From the NCBI GenBank assembly GCA_018417955.1, contig JACTVC010000002.1, positions 2,542,001 through 2,606,000 on the forward strand: DNA of 64,000 nucleotides. The letters are read 5' to 3'. A program made the position numbers and the translations under genes. Shown piece after piece: positions 12,063 through 24,213 of the stretch. The number at the start of each line of letters is the position of its first letter. Position 1 is the first letter of the stretch. The notes under the pieces were generated by a model. The model made no database searches and was not told the origin of the DNA. It worked only from the letters and a program-made list of their open reading frames with translations. This DNA comes from Laccaria trichodermophora. Taxonomy: Eukaryota; Basidiomycota; Agaricomycetes; Agaricales; Hydnangiaceae.

Positions 12063-13354
12063 CTACTCTACTCTCCGCTTCTTTCGGGAAGGCGGATATG
12101 GTCTTGATTTTTTCTCTTTCTGGCTCACCTTCTTCTGCTTTTTTTCAATAGCCTTTTTTACAGCCCTGCTCCCACCATCAGCTGCAAGTGCTTCATACCG
12201 AGCTTGCATCAACAGCTCTCGCTTATCCGCTACATTCACACATCAGCAAGCGATTTCTCCACCATGATACTCGTTGCTAAACACTTACATTCCTTCATCC
12301 ACCATCCGCCTTTGCCTTCCTTGCGTTTCTTTTTCTCCTCCTTCGTCGCCTTCCCGAGAGCCTCGCGCGAAACTTGGTCTAGTCGGTCCTTGTTGACCAG
12401 ACTTTCCGTCCGTTTCACTGTCTGCTCTAGCCTATAAACTTCCTGTTCTCTTTCCTCACGGTGTTCCCGTGGTGAAGATGCTAAAAATTTCCGTGCACGT
12501 TTCAAGTTTTCCCGCAACGTCCGCAACTCGGTTTTGTGAGCATCAGTGAGAAACGCATATTGTTTTTGAAACTTCTCCTCAGCAAATTCGCCTGCAGTTG
12601 GAAGAAAGCGTGGATCTCGAGCTACCTGACATGGATATATAGATTTCTGAGCCACGAAAACAATGGGAGTGAGTACCCACAAGCTTTGGAACTTCAACAA
12701 CAGTCCGTCTTCGCGTTACAGGCCTCTTGGAAGTAACCTCCGTGGGTCTGCGAGGTTGCTAAGTTAAACATGGAGGACATTCCAACACACTCACGCGTGT
12801 TTACTTGAACGTTTGGAGATATCGAATCTTGGCTTAACGCTCCACTCTTTCCCTTTCGAACTCCCCAACCCAGGCTCGTGCTCAGACTCACTCTCGCCAG
12901 TATCATCTTCAAGTTCATCTCCGCTGGAGTCACCTGAATCGCTAATCTGTTCAACCTGCTTTAACACACGCTGTGCTTTCCGGAGTGCCCCAAGGGGTAG
13001 ATTTGAAAGGTCTGAAGTCAAGTTATCATAGGATGTAGTAGTGTTGCAGGAAAAAATACAGACTGCTTTGCAGGGTTTTCTAAGAGGAAATTATTTACAA
13101 CAACATAGAGGTATAACGCTCGCCCTTACCAATCTGGATGATGAAGCTTCCGTTGAGCTGTCTTCGGCTGCTGATTCGCCACTACCACCGGTGTCATTGT
13201 CGTCCACCCATTGTGCAGCTCGAGGAGCATCTACGCCATCGCTGTCTTCATCCAAACTGAGGTCCTTCATATGACCTGGTTGGCCGTAGGAGCCTTCTCC
13301 AAGATCTTGTTCATTTTGAAAAGAGAAATTCGTGACACTTTGTTTTCGCTTCAT
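12063..13354 (-). CDS. RRP36: Rrp36-like 18S pre-rRNA processing factor
   Basis: Nucleolar factor for early cleavages of 18S rRNA precursors (SSU processome). It starts at 13354 with MKRKQSVTNFSFQNEQD, then an acidic Ser/Glu/Asp region, the conserved LSNLPLGALRKAQRVL, and the Rrp36 core RDPRFLPTAGEFAEEKFQKQY followed by FLTDAHKTELRTLRENLKRA. A Lys/Glu-rich coiled part and GGWWMKE follow, then DKRELLMQARYEALAADGG. It ends in a very basic, nucleolar-type tail (PSRKKRRVE). Four or so short introns are spliced out. Family assignment rests on the RDPRF and GGWWMK blocks and their order. Confidence 0.85.
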
Positions 13355-13754
13355 AGAGTCTGATTCTCAACTGATTTCTGAAGAAAATATGAGTTTCTGG
13401 TGTATATGTGTAGTTGTTTGGCATGAGCTTCACTCATTTAATTTGCACCAGAACTTCGAATTCTAAGCTTTCAGCAAATGTTCAGGCAGGAAAGCCCAGG
13501 TTAATTCTTGGTTAATTCGCGCAAATGAGCCCTCAGAAATAGGGCAAAGTAAGGGCTCCGTTTGACCAACTTTTTCCGTTTTATGCACCATGGCGAGAAT
13601 TGTTTATCGAGGTACTACTTGCGCGCTGTTTGACCTTAATGAATTGTTTGAAGCGCACATTCGATGGTGGACGCATGGAAGAACTTTCAAAGGAGGTTTC
13701 ATGCGACCGAGTTGATAGATGGAGATCGAACGAGGTCCGACTCGATGAATTCAC

Positions 13755-13910
13755 ATACTGTGCCAATTCAATCAATTCGTCGGTCACGCGTCACAGCCAA
13801 ATTTTGTTGACCCCGCCAATAATTTTTTCTCGAATTATGGAAATTTTGGGAATTTGTCGGAAATTTTTAAAAGTCACGTGTTGTACGAATTGATTGAATT
13901 GGCACAGTAT
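13755..13910. mobile_element. 156-bp MITE-like element with 26-bp perfect terminal inverted repeats
   Basis: The first 26 bases (13755-13780, beginning ATACTGTGCCAATTC) are the exact reverse complement of the last 26 (13885-13910). TCAC flanks both sides (13751-13754 and 13911-13914), a possible 4-bp target duplication. The 104-bp interior is A/T-rich and non-coding. The size, perfect termini and lack of coding suggest a recently moved non-autonomous DNA transposon; the superfamily is unclear. Confidence 0.75.
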
Positions 13911-14026
13911 TCACTCAAAATCGACACTCCGCTGGCAAGGCCATAACTTATAAGATATAGCCACCCCTTTTAACAAGAAATTGCGCCGAAACCTGTTATC
14001 GTTCTCTCCCTCAAGACCTCGCCAAG

Positions 14027-14084
14027 TTGCTCTAATTTGCGTGCCGGTTTTGGGTTTGCGATTTTGGTCAGCAAATTAGGGCAA
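14027..14084. repeat. Small inverted repeat / hairpin
   Basis: Arms of 14 bases, 14027-14040 and 14071-14084, are inverted copies with one mismatch around a 30-base loop. It lies just past the 3' end of the large membrane-protein gene. It might form a hairpin in the transcript or be a remnant of another element. Confidence 0.4.
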
Positions 14085-14133
14085 ATTTGCGGCGACCTCA
14101 GTCTTCGTCGTTCAACATATATTCAAGAATAAT

Positions 14134-17100
14134 TCAATGGCTACCCATACTAGCCACCGAGTCGTCAATAAGTACGAACCGGCCATCTTCAAGGCGAACG
14201 TCAATAGATATTCCGTTCGATGGCTGCCCGGATCTCCACAATGGGGTAATCCCAAACCAAGCGCCGAGTTTCCCCAGCCAATTCTGTTTATTGTGCGTGC
14301 CGCTGCGAGGTGGATCGTTTAAAAGACCCTCCCAACGATATGCAGGACGTGCTCGAATCCACGATAAATCGTGGTCAGTCCCTCCACCTGTGCCAAGAGT
14401 GGAATTCTGCCCTTGCGTAGCGATGTCTATGTCTTCCATGTCGAATCCGCTCATATCATCACCAAGATGGAACATGATAGCCTACAGGCAATTAGAAATA
14501 TGTTCAGATGCTTGTGCGTTTACTCACTCGACTAGAGTCTCTAAAAACCGCATCATTTAGACGCAGGTAAAGTTTGTTCAAGAAGCCTGAATGGAAAAAG
14601 TCATTCCATCGAGGTTTCTCATGAAGTAAGCCACGCTGAGTGAGAAAACTCTCTAGTTTATCTCTGGGCAAAGGATTGTATGCAATCGAGGTCGCGTAAT
14701 GAGGATTGAATTCGGTTGCATGTCGTTGTAGTCCCTTGATCGTGTCGTGATTTCTTCTCCATAAATCATCCTTTGGTGTATATCAGCTAAGGGTATTTAT
14801 TTTGTAGGGGAGAAAAGCACCCAAAAGATGTACCACCAGGTCGCTGCTTCAGATTTTGATACTGCTCCGAATCGTTGATACGTAGCTGCAATTGCCGCCT
14901 CGCTACGGAGAATGAGCTGACAAACTCGGGCATCGCATTCGAGTTTGACGGCGCCGCACGCGAGCTCGTCAGCCTCTTGAGGTTTATCGTATACGTTTGT
15001 AAGGAACTGGTACGTGAGCACCCTACTCTTCCACCGACAAGCTCTTCGATTGTAACGTCTGTAGTTGCACATTTCGGTTTCGATTCCGTGGTGTCGTTTG
15101 TCTATCAATGCCATGTTGAGTTCTAGGAAGCGAGCCAAGGACGAAGTCAAATCAAAATCGTCGTTCAAACCAATGACAGTTCCAGAAACTTGTAAGCGTT
15201 GAGAGTACTCGAGTTCGACGCGAAAACCACTTCCCAGATGAAAACCATGCCACATGAGGTGGCCTTTCCGCTTGATGCGCAGTTTACAGAAGCGATAGCT
15301 CGTCGACGTTGATGCCGTGTAACGTTTTCTCCAACAGCACCAGAACTGCTGCGATCCGATGGACTGTTACAGACGTCAGTGGCTACACTTGACCTGAAAC
15401 TGGACCAACGACTTGCATCAATGTGTTCGTATGGCCAGTGAACAGTCTGCCCTTCTAAAGCACGTAGCGACATGCGCACCTGCCGTCTCCTTTGTATATC
15501 GGGACTAGAATTCTGTGCAATATACGCTTCCAAGTCTGAGGCTTCGCGTAAAACTGCGCAGGGTCCATCATCATACTGAATGACCTGTAGCAACAATTAG
15601 ACAAGTTAAAAAAATCAACGGTAGAAGGTCACGAGCAAGAGTCGGCGGGAAAGGAATCCACCAGGCATTTCCAAAAAAGCTTGTACAGTTCGGAATCGCT
15701 GAATCCCCTTTCCAGTAGCTGTCTGGACCTGTGTACTCCTTTTGAATCTCGTCCTCCAGACGTCGATACCAGGCGTAGTCCGGGCCCGTTGTAAGCGCGA
15801 TCGCCCGATTATAAGCAAGGGATCCGACCTCCCGCAAAATCTACTTAAAATTATTCCGCGACAATTCCAGCTGATAACGAAAGTCGTCATTACCTTCAAA
15901 TTTTCTACAAATCTTTCACTAGGGGAACCCTGAAAGTCTAACAGATATGGTGGAAATTCAGAACCTTTTGCTTGCGCGAAACACATCGCTTGGTCTTTGG
16001 GAATCGCGCAGCTGGGAGTCGTCAATAACAAAGTTGCAATGGCTTCTTGCCAAATGCGCCGCGTGGTATGCAACGAAGAGGGCGAAGTGTTTAACCTAGC
16101 GTCGTCATGAGCGGGGCCATTGAACTGTGATAGCAACATACCTTGGGGAGAAAATATCGATGCCTGTACTTAGATCAGTAAGGTCAACGGGCGATAAGCT
16201 AAATGCATACTGAAATCGATTCTACGTGTCAATCCTTCATGCAATTAGGTTCGCTGTTGAGGACAGTAGGGGGCGACTCACTCTTCACAGCTCTTTGGGT
16301 GATATTCAAATTAATAACGGAGAAATCTGGTGAAGATTTAAGTCATCTCGGCGCTCGAAAGTCGGCAGAGATACAAGCTCACAAAAACTAAGTCCGTAAG
16401 TTATGATATATATGCTATAAGAAACTTATTCATCGACATCACTGTTTTTGTTGGGGAAGATGGCATACCTGTAAAGAACGTACGTGTTGATGACGTTTTT
16501 CCCAGGTACATTCAATGTAATTGCAAGCGCCGTAGCGGCAGTTGTCACGTAGTTAAGCCTGGATATCCATTCACTGGCGTTGTTCACTGGATCCAAAAAC
16601 GGTGCAAAAATACATTGCGCGATGAAAAAACCGAGGGTAGACAGCAGAAGTAGCACTTGGCGTACTATGGGTATCGTTAAACGAGAACCAGTGCGAAAAA
16701 AGCAATTATTTGGGTCAAGGACGGCAATGATCACGAGGGTACTGAGCTTTGCAAATAAGTATGTTGATTCATAAGTGCCCCACCTCCTCCGGAAACCTGT
16801 GGTACATCAAATATACAGACTTAATGGACAGATGGAACGCACCGCTATACAGAAATGCAAAGGGATTGTTATCACGTTGAAGAAGTCTGTGATATTCACC
16901 ATCCATGTCCACCTTGCTCCTAGGGCGGCCAAGTTCGGTAAACTTGTCAACCTTCGGCACAGATTGTCGGATGACACGCCGCAGGGCTATTGGAAACCAT
17001 ATGGTCAACTGTCGAAAGATAAGCAACTTCACATTTGAAAATGTTATGGCGAGCCTTACAAAGGAAAGAATAATTGCAGAAAGTACGATTGTAACTGGCG

Positions 17101-18482
17101 CATAATTCACCTCGTTTCGTTTCATGGTCGTCGTCCAGCAAAAATCTAATGGATCACGATATTTATTTGCCGGACCCAGAGGTGGAAGGACAGGTGGGGA
17201 AGTAGTGGCGTTGACATAAGGGTTGGGAACGACCCAAAGGTCTTCAGACCAGACTAGAACGTGGACAGCCATAGTGCTTAGCGGAAGGTATATGACTGTC
17301 AGGAGGAAGGTAACAATGAGGAGGCCCCATCGTTTGCCTTTGGTTTCGGCATGTTGAAGTCCCTCGATGGTATTGTACCGATCGCAGTGACAGGCTGAGA
17401 CATAGAAATAATACAACAATCCAGAAGCAATTACCATAAATACGAGCAGGAAGAATAAGGACTGAAGCAAGGTGGAAGCAAAATTGAGGGCGAGGACATT
17501 TGGTCTAAAGTAAGATGATATAGTTAGAACAGCAATGTACTGCACATAACTCACATAGTTCCGAGGAATAACCTCCGCCACTTGTCTCCAACATTTCCGC
17601 CAGCATGAGGCACTGTTGTTGTCTTTAGCGACGTAAGTTGTCAAGGCAAACAATGGAGGTGCAGACCGATGGTACTCAGAATCAAAGCAAAAATTTGTAC
17701 GGTGTTGAAGACGCCCTGAAGACTGTAGAATGAAGCCAAAACACTTGATCCCTGTGATTGTTGTGGGCGACATGTACAAGAGGAGTGGTGCGAAAGACGT
17801 GTACCATGACTCCAAGTAACCAGTTGACAGAAGAACTCAATATTGTTGTGCGATTCCGCCATAGAGGCGCTGGTGAACCGTTGGCCTCCAGATTCTCAAG
17901 TGACAAACCAGATCTGGCAAGTTGATCCATGGGCGGAAACATCGTTTCTTTGGTCTCGCTTCCCCTCGAGAACGATGGCGTGGGGAGAGTTGAGAGATAG
18001 CCGTCAAGCCGAGGAAGATGCAATGGCGGCGCAGTTCGAGCAAATACGACAGTAGCTGCCACGGGAGTGTGAGAGAACGCGACTTTGGTCGTGTCTGAGT
18101 TTGGTGGATAGAAAGTTTGGTTTGGGTTTTTCAATGTTTCGAAATTTGATCCAATGGCAGGCCCGTACGCGGGGAGTGCACGATCGTATATTGCGGGGGA
18201 TGCAACATCCACATTCCCTCCGACCAGAGGCATTGTTTCCCCATTGCTTTCAGCAGCTTCCGTGATGTCGGCGTTGGGAACATCGCCATGTAAGGTGTTC
18301 GTTGAGGATATGCCCGCTTTTCTTGATACGTTTACGCTAACTTCGTCGTGTCGTTGCGCTCTTTTGATGAATCGAGCTGGGCTTGGCTTCAAAGTTGACT
18401 TGTTAGTACCCTCGGTTTGATGATTGGTAGATGATTGAGTACGCTGCGACTCATATAGCTCGACAAGATCTTGAACAGCCAT
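14134..18482 (-). CDS. Large multi-pass membrane protein of unknown function
   Basis: I read this as one gene from the ATG at 18482 (MAVQDLVELYESQ) to the stop at 14134. The N-terminal ~250 residues are polar and probably cytosolic. A multi-pass part follows (about 17800-16430) with hydrophobic stretches such as SLFFLLVFMVIASGLLYYFY and WGLLIVTFLLTVIYLPLS. It also contains VVIIAVLDPNNCFF-like and VLLLLSTLGFFIAQCIFAPF segments. A long soluble C-terminal half follows: TTRRIWQEAIATLLLT, LREVGSLAYNRAIALTTG, FFGNAWWIPFPPTL, DIQRRRQVRMSLRALEGQ, SGFLNKLYLRLNDAVFR and GKLGAWFGITPLW. The joint near 16200-16430 is the weak point: all frames there are interrupted and splice sites are not clear-cut. It could therefore be two genes. 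I know no function for it. Confidence 0.55.
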
Positions 18483-18584
18483 AGACCATCACCCTAGTTA
18501 CATGAGCGGGTAGAACAAATAGAGAGCCAAGGTTGACCTCGGGTCTGGAGACAAGTTCATCACATGACAGCAACATGACAGTAT

Positions 18585-21053
18585 TTAATTGGTAGTAGCA
18601 GACATGCCCAGGCCGTTCCCTGTAGCATCGTCAGTCAGCTCGACGCCCCCCTTCCAGTTTCTCTCTTCAAAATCCACCACCCCTGCCTCCGTTATAATCC
18701 TACTCGTCGTTTTCTTTGATACGCTCAAACTGAGAGTGCGAAAAACGGATTTGCCCATCCGCGATCCAGTTCTAAAGAGTTCCTTCCTGACACTTGTTCG
18801 CTCCTTCTTGATTTCGATTTGATTCCCTAATCCCAATGCGTATGACTGAACAACCGACGACTCTGGGCGGAACGGCCAGGTCTCCTTCATCTCTTCTTCA
18901 AGAGGTAAGAGTGGGGAAATGAGACCCGGATTACTCTTGAGGAGCTCTGAAAGCGCTGGGTATACAGATGCCTGCTTCAAGACAGATAGATGTATTGTCT
19001 CCTCGGTAATATGGTCTGTGGAAGTTGGAAGAGAACGTTGGATAGTGTGTGCTAAGGAAAAAATTCCAGTAGCTGGGCTGATCAGAGGTTAATCAAGGTA
19101 ATGAACGCCACTGGAGGAAAGCGTCGAGAACATACTCGTGAGGTTTCTGTGTTCCCCATGAGGCTACTGGCTGGGGAAGCTGCGATAGATATTTTACATC
19201 GACAGATAATATATCTCCGATATGAGCCTGTCGCGTTCCTTTCGAATCAAATCTGTTAAAACTGAACGGAGGAACAAACCAGCATCCATGTGAGAGAAAT
19301 ATCGGCTAGATCATGTTCTTTGTAGCCACCGCCGATCTATGACTCGTATTAACAGCAAGATACCCTTTTCAAAGTGTCACATACATCGGAATGACAACCT
19401 TGAGCGGCATTTAGCTCGCGAGTTTTGGAGGATGTAACGCTCACCGGTAAACCAGCACTAGACGCCAAGTATTTTAAGCTCAAAAGTTCATATATTCAGT
19501 TGTTAACATATGCACCTGCTTCAATATTTGATTTTTTTCCCGGCCAGCTCCTGTCTGTTGAAACTTGTTGACGTTCTAAGCGCTTGTTAGTGACAATGCT
19601 CATAAAAATGACGGTGAAACATTGAACGGACAAAGTCGGATCTTGTCTCATTGAGAGCCATCGCATGGTATGCACGCTCAACATGCTCACCCAGTATTCT
19701 ATCGGGGAACCCGAAGAGATTCGTCAACTTTGGTGCCCGTAAAGTTAACTCTTCTGGTAGCCCGAGCGATCCAACTGTGTCAAAAACGCCAACACATCTG
19801 CACATATGAAAATGCTAGTTAACATGATGAATAATGTGTAGGATGCAAAAATATCATACCTAACAGTGAAAGAGCCTTGATTGCAACCTACTCTCATCTT
19901 TCCAGGCGACTGAGTGCTGGACCACGGAGCGAGCTGTTCTTTCAATCGCTCCTTCTCTGTATTGAGCTAGGTTAGCCTGAAACCACACCATTGGGGGACT
20001 GACCCTCCGTTTTTTTGCTTTTTCCGAGCTTCTGGTAAGCGATGAAAATGCCAGCGAAATGATCCATATCTTTGCGATCGAGAACACCAATTTCTCCCTG
20101 ATTCATGAATCAAGGGAGGTTACAACAATAGTGGAGGATCTTCTATGGCGTGGCTCACGATAAACATGGCAACCATCCTAGCCGTGTATGCACCCTGTCG
20201 AGGAGCCGAAAGAGATCAAAACTAAAATACTTGGAGAAGAAAGTAAGAATCAGGCTGACCCTGGAGAACCCAAAGAGGAAAATCTAGGTAGCGTGAATGA
20301 AAAACTTGAAGTGGCACGAAATTAGGCACAACAGAAGTGCAAAATGCACGTACCTCATCTCCAGGGTTATAATTGCTACCAGAGCAATCTTAGTGATATT
20401 ATCAAGATAGAGAATGTAAGGTCAAACTTACTGCGCTATGAATGCGTAAGCATCTTCTACTTTGTCAGCTTGAAAAAGGTACCTGAGTCGATGCAAACGG
20501 AAAGCAAGTTGATAATCATATACCTAAAGATGACCCAGTTGTCCCTGCAGCAGCGGAAGTCGTCGAATTTAAATCTTGTTCGTCACGCAAGCCCTAGCAT
20601 GCACACCTTCTATGTATTCAGAATAGAAATTCTTCTCAGAGCCAATTCCAGACTGATAAAACACAATCTGGGGAATAGCCGGAGACAATCTCTCGTCGGC
20701 ATGGTTGATGGTTCTCGTGAGACGCTTCCATCATGGACATCAATCAGCAGGCGCAGTTCCTTGCATAAGGCACGTACAAGGATGTTAGTGTACGCAGACC
20801 GCTGTTCAGAAACGCCATCTTGCCAAGTTCTAACAAATAGGATTGGGTCAATAAGTAGCCCTTAGCGTTTGCTCTATGCTTACCCATCGCAACAAACTAT
20901 GATTCGTTTGTAAACCTTCAAAATGAGATCATCATTGCTAGCTATGTAGTTTGGGTCCGTGTGCAATCGGCGAGGAGATTTGTTAGGACTATTTCGAATG
21001 TTTTCTGAGTTTTGAAAGAGGACAGAAGAGGTGGGATGTGACAACGTGGCCAT
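18585..21053 (-). CDS. DUF2235 alpha/beta-hydrolase-type protein
   Basis: Belongs to the DUF2235 (T6SS phospholipase-like) hydrolase family, common in basidiomycetes with unknown substrates. The ATG at 21053 begins MATLSHPTSSVLF; then VYKRIIVCCDGTWQDG, the family's opening motif. Further on come IPQIVFYQSGIGSE, the nucleophile elbow FLFGFSRGAYTARM (G-x-S-x-G, Ser as likely nucleophile), VGVFDTVGSLGLPEE, AYHAMALNETR and WFTGSHSDIGGGY with its conserved Asp and His. The C-terminal ~130 residues (RPESSVVQSY, ends ATTN) are less conserved. Many introns, some very short exons, were joined by motif order. No signal peptide is visible, so it is probably cytosolic. Confidence 0.8.
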
Positions 21054-21342
21054 GTCGCGCGGGGATGTGTTATAAAATCATCACCGCCAGTGCCTTACCC
21101 TCTTTATACCTCTGGAGACCTCTGGGCACATTGCAACAACCAATTATATCACAGGGTCTTTCCACGTTGTGGTCCAAGTTCTTGGCGCTGATGATAACCA
21201 CAATTCCACCTACTTTTTTTGTCGGCGCTTGGTCGGCGCTCGACCCTCAACGTTCAACCCTCAGTGTACAAGTCGGGCTACGATAGTCAAGAAGTACGCA
21301 TTAGTTCAAAGGCATGATACTTTACTATGAAAATGACAAATC

Positions 21343-22516
21343 CTATTTTCCGAATCGCATCTCCGCTCTGGCAAATTCGTCGAGCGCCTCTCTGAAGCTT
21401 AACTCGTCTAGTACTCCGGTTACTTGCCCATGAGGAACGGCGGAGAGGAAACGTCTACGGTCTCTCATGTTGGTTTGACTGAACAACAAATGGTGAATGT
21501 TAGGTTGTCGGCAGTGGTATGATTTGGAACTCTTACTGTATTTCAGTAAGCCGAATATGCCACGGCGGAAACCCGTGAAGTTCTAAGGGGGATTGGTGGC
21601 GTTGAAAGGGGTTCAAGGAATGGACAATCATGAAATCCGGGGGGGATAGGCCCTCTTCGCCTGAAAATCTTTAATACGACGCTGGGGAAGAATTTTTATC
21701 ATATACCTTCCAATAAATGTTCGAACGCATCGACACGCAGCTCGAAGAGGTCTTTCGGCCTTATAGCTCCATTAAATGATTGTTGTTGATGAAATCGGGC
21801 GAGGGAAGAAGCAGTTGACGCAATGGCAGCCTTGGAAGATCCACGAGAGATCAGACATAAAGACAAAGGAGGTTTTTGGGTAGAAGGGGTCGTCGAGTCT
21901 AAAGACAGTGTTAATGTTCTCGTCGAGTGTTATTTGAGTTGAATTTACGTTTTCGTCTTTTCACAGAACATTTCCGATCGTAGGACTTGAGAGGCGATTT
22001 CGAGACCTGGATACGGATTGCGGGAATGGCAGTATGTATATTCTGCGATGGAGAAAGTGGCCGGGACTCGGAATAATCAGACGGTGGTGGCGTTAACGGA
22101 TATTCGAGCTCAGATTCGCTCGATTCACTTTCTGAGCTATTGTGGGGAAGACGATCGCCAATGGTTTGCGCAGACGTGGAAAAAAAGCCTGGGTCAGAGG
22201 TTGACATTCGTAAAACCTAACAGAATCCTTGATACATACCGTTCTCTTCATAAACCGTAAGTTTCTGAATGCCACTCGCCCGACACCAGTTAACCGCGTT
22301 TACAACGCTGTCCGACAAAAGTCTTTCGGTGGCTTCTTCAGCGAGTTGTGTATCTGCAACGAGGATGATGGCGAGGTGTTTTGGCAACCGCTTGCGCGCC
22401 GCCGAAAGAGGTTGTGGGAGACTCCAGGTGTATCTTTTCCAATATGAGCGAACATGGATCACCAGAGCGTATATAAAGTGAAGAACCCGCAAAGACAGAG
22501 CGAACAACAAGTGCAT
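21343..22516 (-). CDS. NUS1: Nus1/NgBR subunit of dehydrodolichyl diphosphate synthase
   Basis: Non-catalytic partner of the cis-prenyltransferase that makes dolichol for N-glycosylation, anchored in the ER. The start at 22516 opens with a membrane anchor (MHLLFALSLRVLHFIYALVI), then RLPKHLAIILV and CRASGIQKLTVYEENG, the NgBR-type strand. A Ser/Pro/Glu-rich insert of about 90 residues (about 22200-21920) splits the domain. The fold resumes with PPLSLCLISRGSSKAAI, and then LHGFPPWHIRLTEI. The protein ends ...EMRFGK: this C-terminal R-x-G motif completes the active site of the partner enzyme in NgBR proteins (established knowledge). The start is only about 80 bp from the inverted-repeat element block. 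Confidence 0.85.
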
Positions 22517-23081
22517 TGAAGGGGAAGTAGGGACTGAATAATTTAAGTGATTGAAGTACGTGTTCGAGTGAAAACATCTTTATTTATATGTCCAAATACA
22601 GTCATTCACCGGTCAATGAGGCACCCAAATAAAGAATGGCGTCAGAAATTTTAAATACAAGGGATATGGACATTATAAACTGAGAGAAGTGTGCGCATAC
22701 ATCATACCCTATGTAATATCTAGTTACAAACTCAAATTCACGTTGTTGAATGATATATCGCATGCTATCAGTGCTGCAAACGAAGATCAGTGCGAAACCA
22801 GTCAATGAGGCAGATGTCACGCTGTCCTAATTTGGGCATTAGTCACTTCAGTTTCCCATCGCTTCGTCAGACGTCTGTGGCAAGTGTGACAGAATGTGAC
22901 CTTCTCCCTTTCAAGTGTGATTTGGTCCATTCAGTGGTTTTTGGTTCAATGGAGCATCAGCTCAGCTCAAAACTCTTGTAATTGAATATTTATGGAATGC
23001 CTTGAGATATTATCAAACAAAAATGGCTCTTTTCTGAGATCTAAGGCCAAGATCACTCAGATAATATTCAGTTTTATGGTG

Positions 23082-23088
23082 AATGAGC
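23082..23088. repeat. Target-site duplication, left copy
   Basis: AATGAGC immediately left of the inner element; matched at 24207-24213. Confidence 0.7.
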
Positions 23089-24206
23089 CCCAGTGAAAAC
23101 CGGCTCTGCACCGTTCCGCAGATTTCGATGGCGGAGGACAAAATCGGCGAGAATCCGCACCCGTATGTGATTATCGGCATCAACCGAACGTGGACTTCTT
23201 TTCGCAACATTGAGTACTTCTTTCGACACCAACCTGCTTTACAACAATATTCCTTCTTTCCATTCATTCATTTTTTTTCACAAGTTGACTCTGGGCGATT
23301 ATATATATACCAGACGCCCTCAAATGATTCCTATTCCCCTCTTTCTTTCCTTCCCCCACTTTGCTTTCCATTCCGTCCTCCAGGACTTCTTTCATATCGC
23401 TCCGCGCTGCGCGCATCCCTCGGCAAGCCCATCGTGGACATATCAGAACAATGAGGGCACATCGTTAAGGGAGTTCAATGTGGCGGTAATCGTGAATCTG
23501 ATTCTCTGTAAGTGCCTTTCTGTTTGAACGGCTATATCCTCACGTTTGTGTAAAGAATCCAGCCATACTATGCGTTCTCAGACCATAACATGTCGGTAAG
23601 TTGTTTTTTGGACCCGTTAGATCAGGTTCTGACCATTTTTCATGCATATATGCGCCTATTTTGGCTCAATCCTGCTCAGTGCAAGCGTCGCATTTGCCGA
23701 GGTGCGTAACTTTTTCAGCCCAGCCCAGGTCAGCCCACAAACTAATACCCGATATTCCTTCTATGTTCCCCTTCTTATCTCCAGCCGCTCCAGGGGGGTC
23801 TTGTCAGTTGAAGGGACGGATGGTCGTGGACGAGGCGTTCTGAATCGGTGTTGCGTTGCAAAGCGGCACGGGGGTATAGATAGATATGTGTTTGGGGATG
23901 GCTCCAGTACTGGGAATCGCAGATAGTAACGGAAAATAGCACATTTTCTAAAATAATACAAAATATTCACCAGCTACAGACAACGACTGAAAAGTGCAGG
24001 TGGAGGCGGAAAGAAACCGATTTAAGCAGAAATTTCGGCTATTTATATCAAAATGGTGGCTTTAAAGGCAGAGCCTCGCGGAAAAAAATCCGCAAAAGGG
24101 ACAAAATCCCAGTCTACCAGCACATTTCTGCTCTGCCGACGACCTCCGATATCTGCCGGGAATCCGCAGATACTTGCGGCTAAGAACAGAGCCGGTTTTC
24201 ACTGGG
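23089..24206. mobile_element. Inner 1.1-kb terminal-inverted-repeat element nested in the outer one
   Basis: The first 20 bases (23089-23108, beginning CCCAGTGAAAACCGG) are the exact reverse complement of 24187-24206. AATGAGC directly flanks both ends (23082-23088 and 24207-24213), a 7-bp target duplication. It becomes 8 bp (GAATGAGC) if the last G is counted as flank, which would fit a hAT-type insertion. CCGCAGAT repeats occur near both ends. The interior has a TATA-like run (23300-23309), a pyrimidine-rich stretch and splice-like sites. I found no intact transposase or other long frame, so it is non-autonomous. Confidence 0.75.
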
Positions 24207-24213
24207 AATGAGC
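24207..24213. repeat. Target-site duplication, right copy
   Basis: AATGAGC immediately right of the inner element; matches 23082-23088. Confidence 0.7.

Larger units (their letters stand above)
13355..14133. other. Intergenic region holding the MITE
   Basis: This lies between the Rrp36 start and the stop of the large membrane protein. It holds the 156-bp inverted-repeat element and the hairpin listed separately. I see no gene. Confidence 0.6.

Noticed and set aside
23089..24206. Inner element as an autonomous transposon
   Set aside because: No frame longer than about 120 codons and no transposase motif occur inside.
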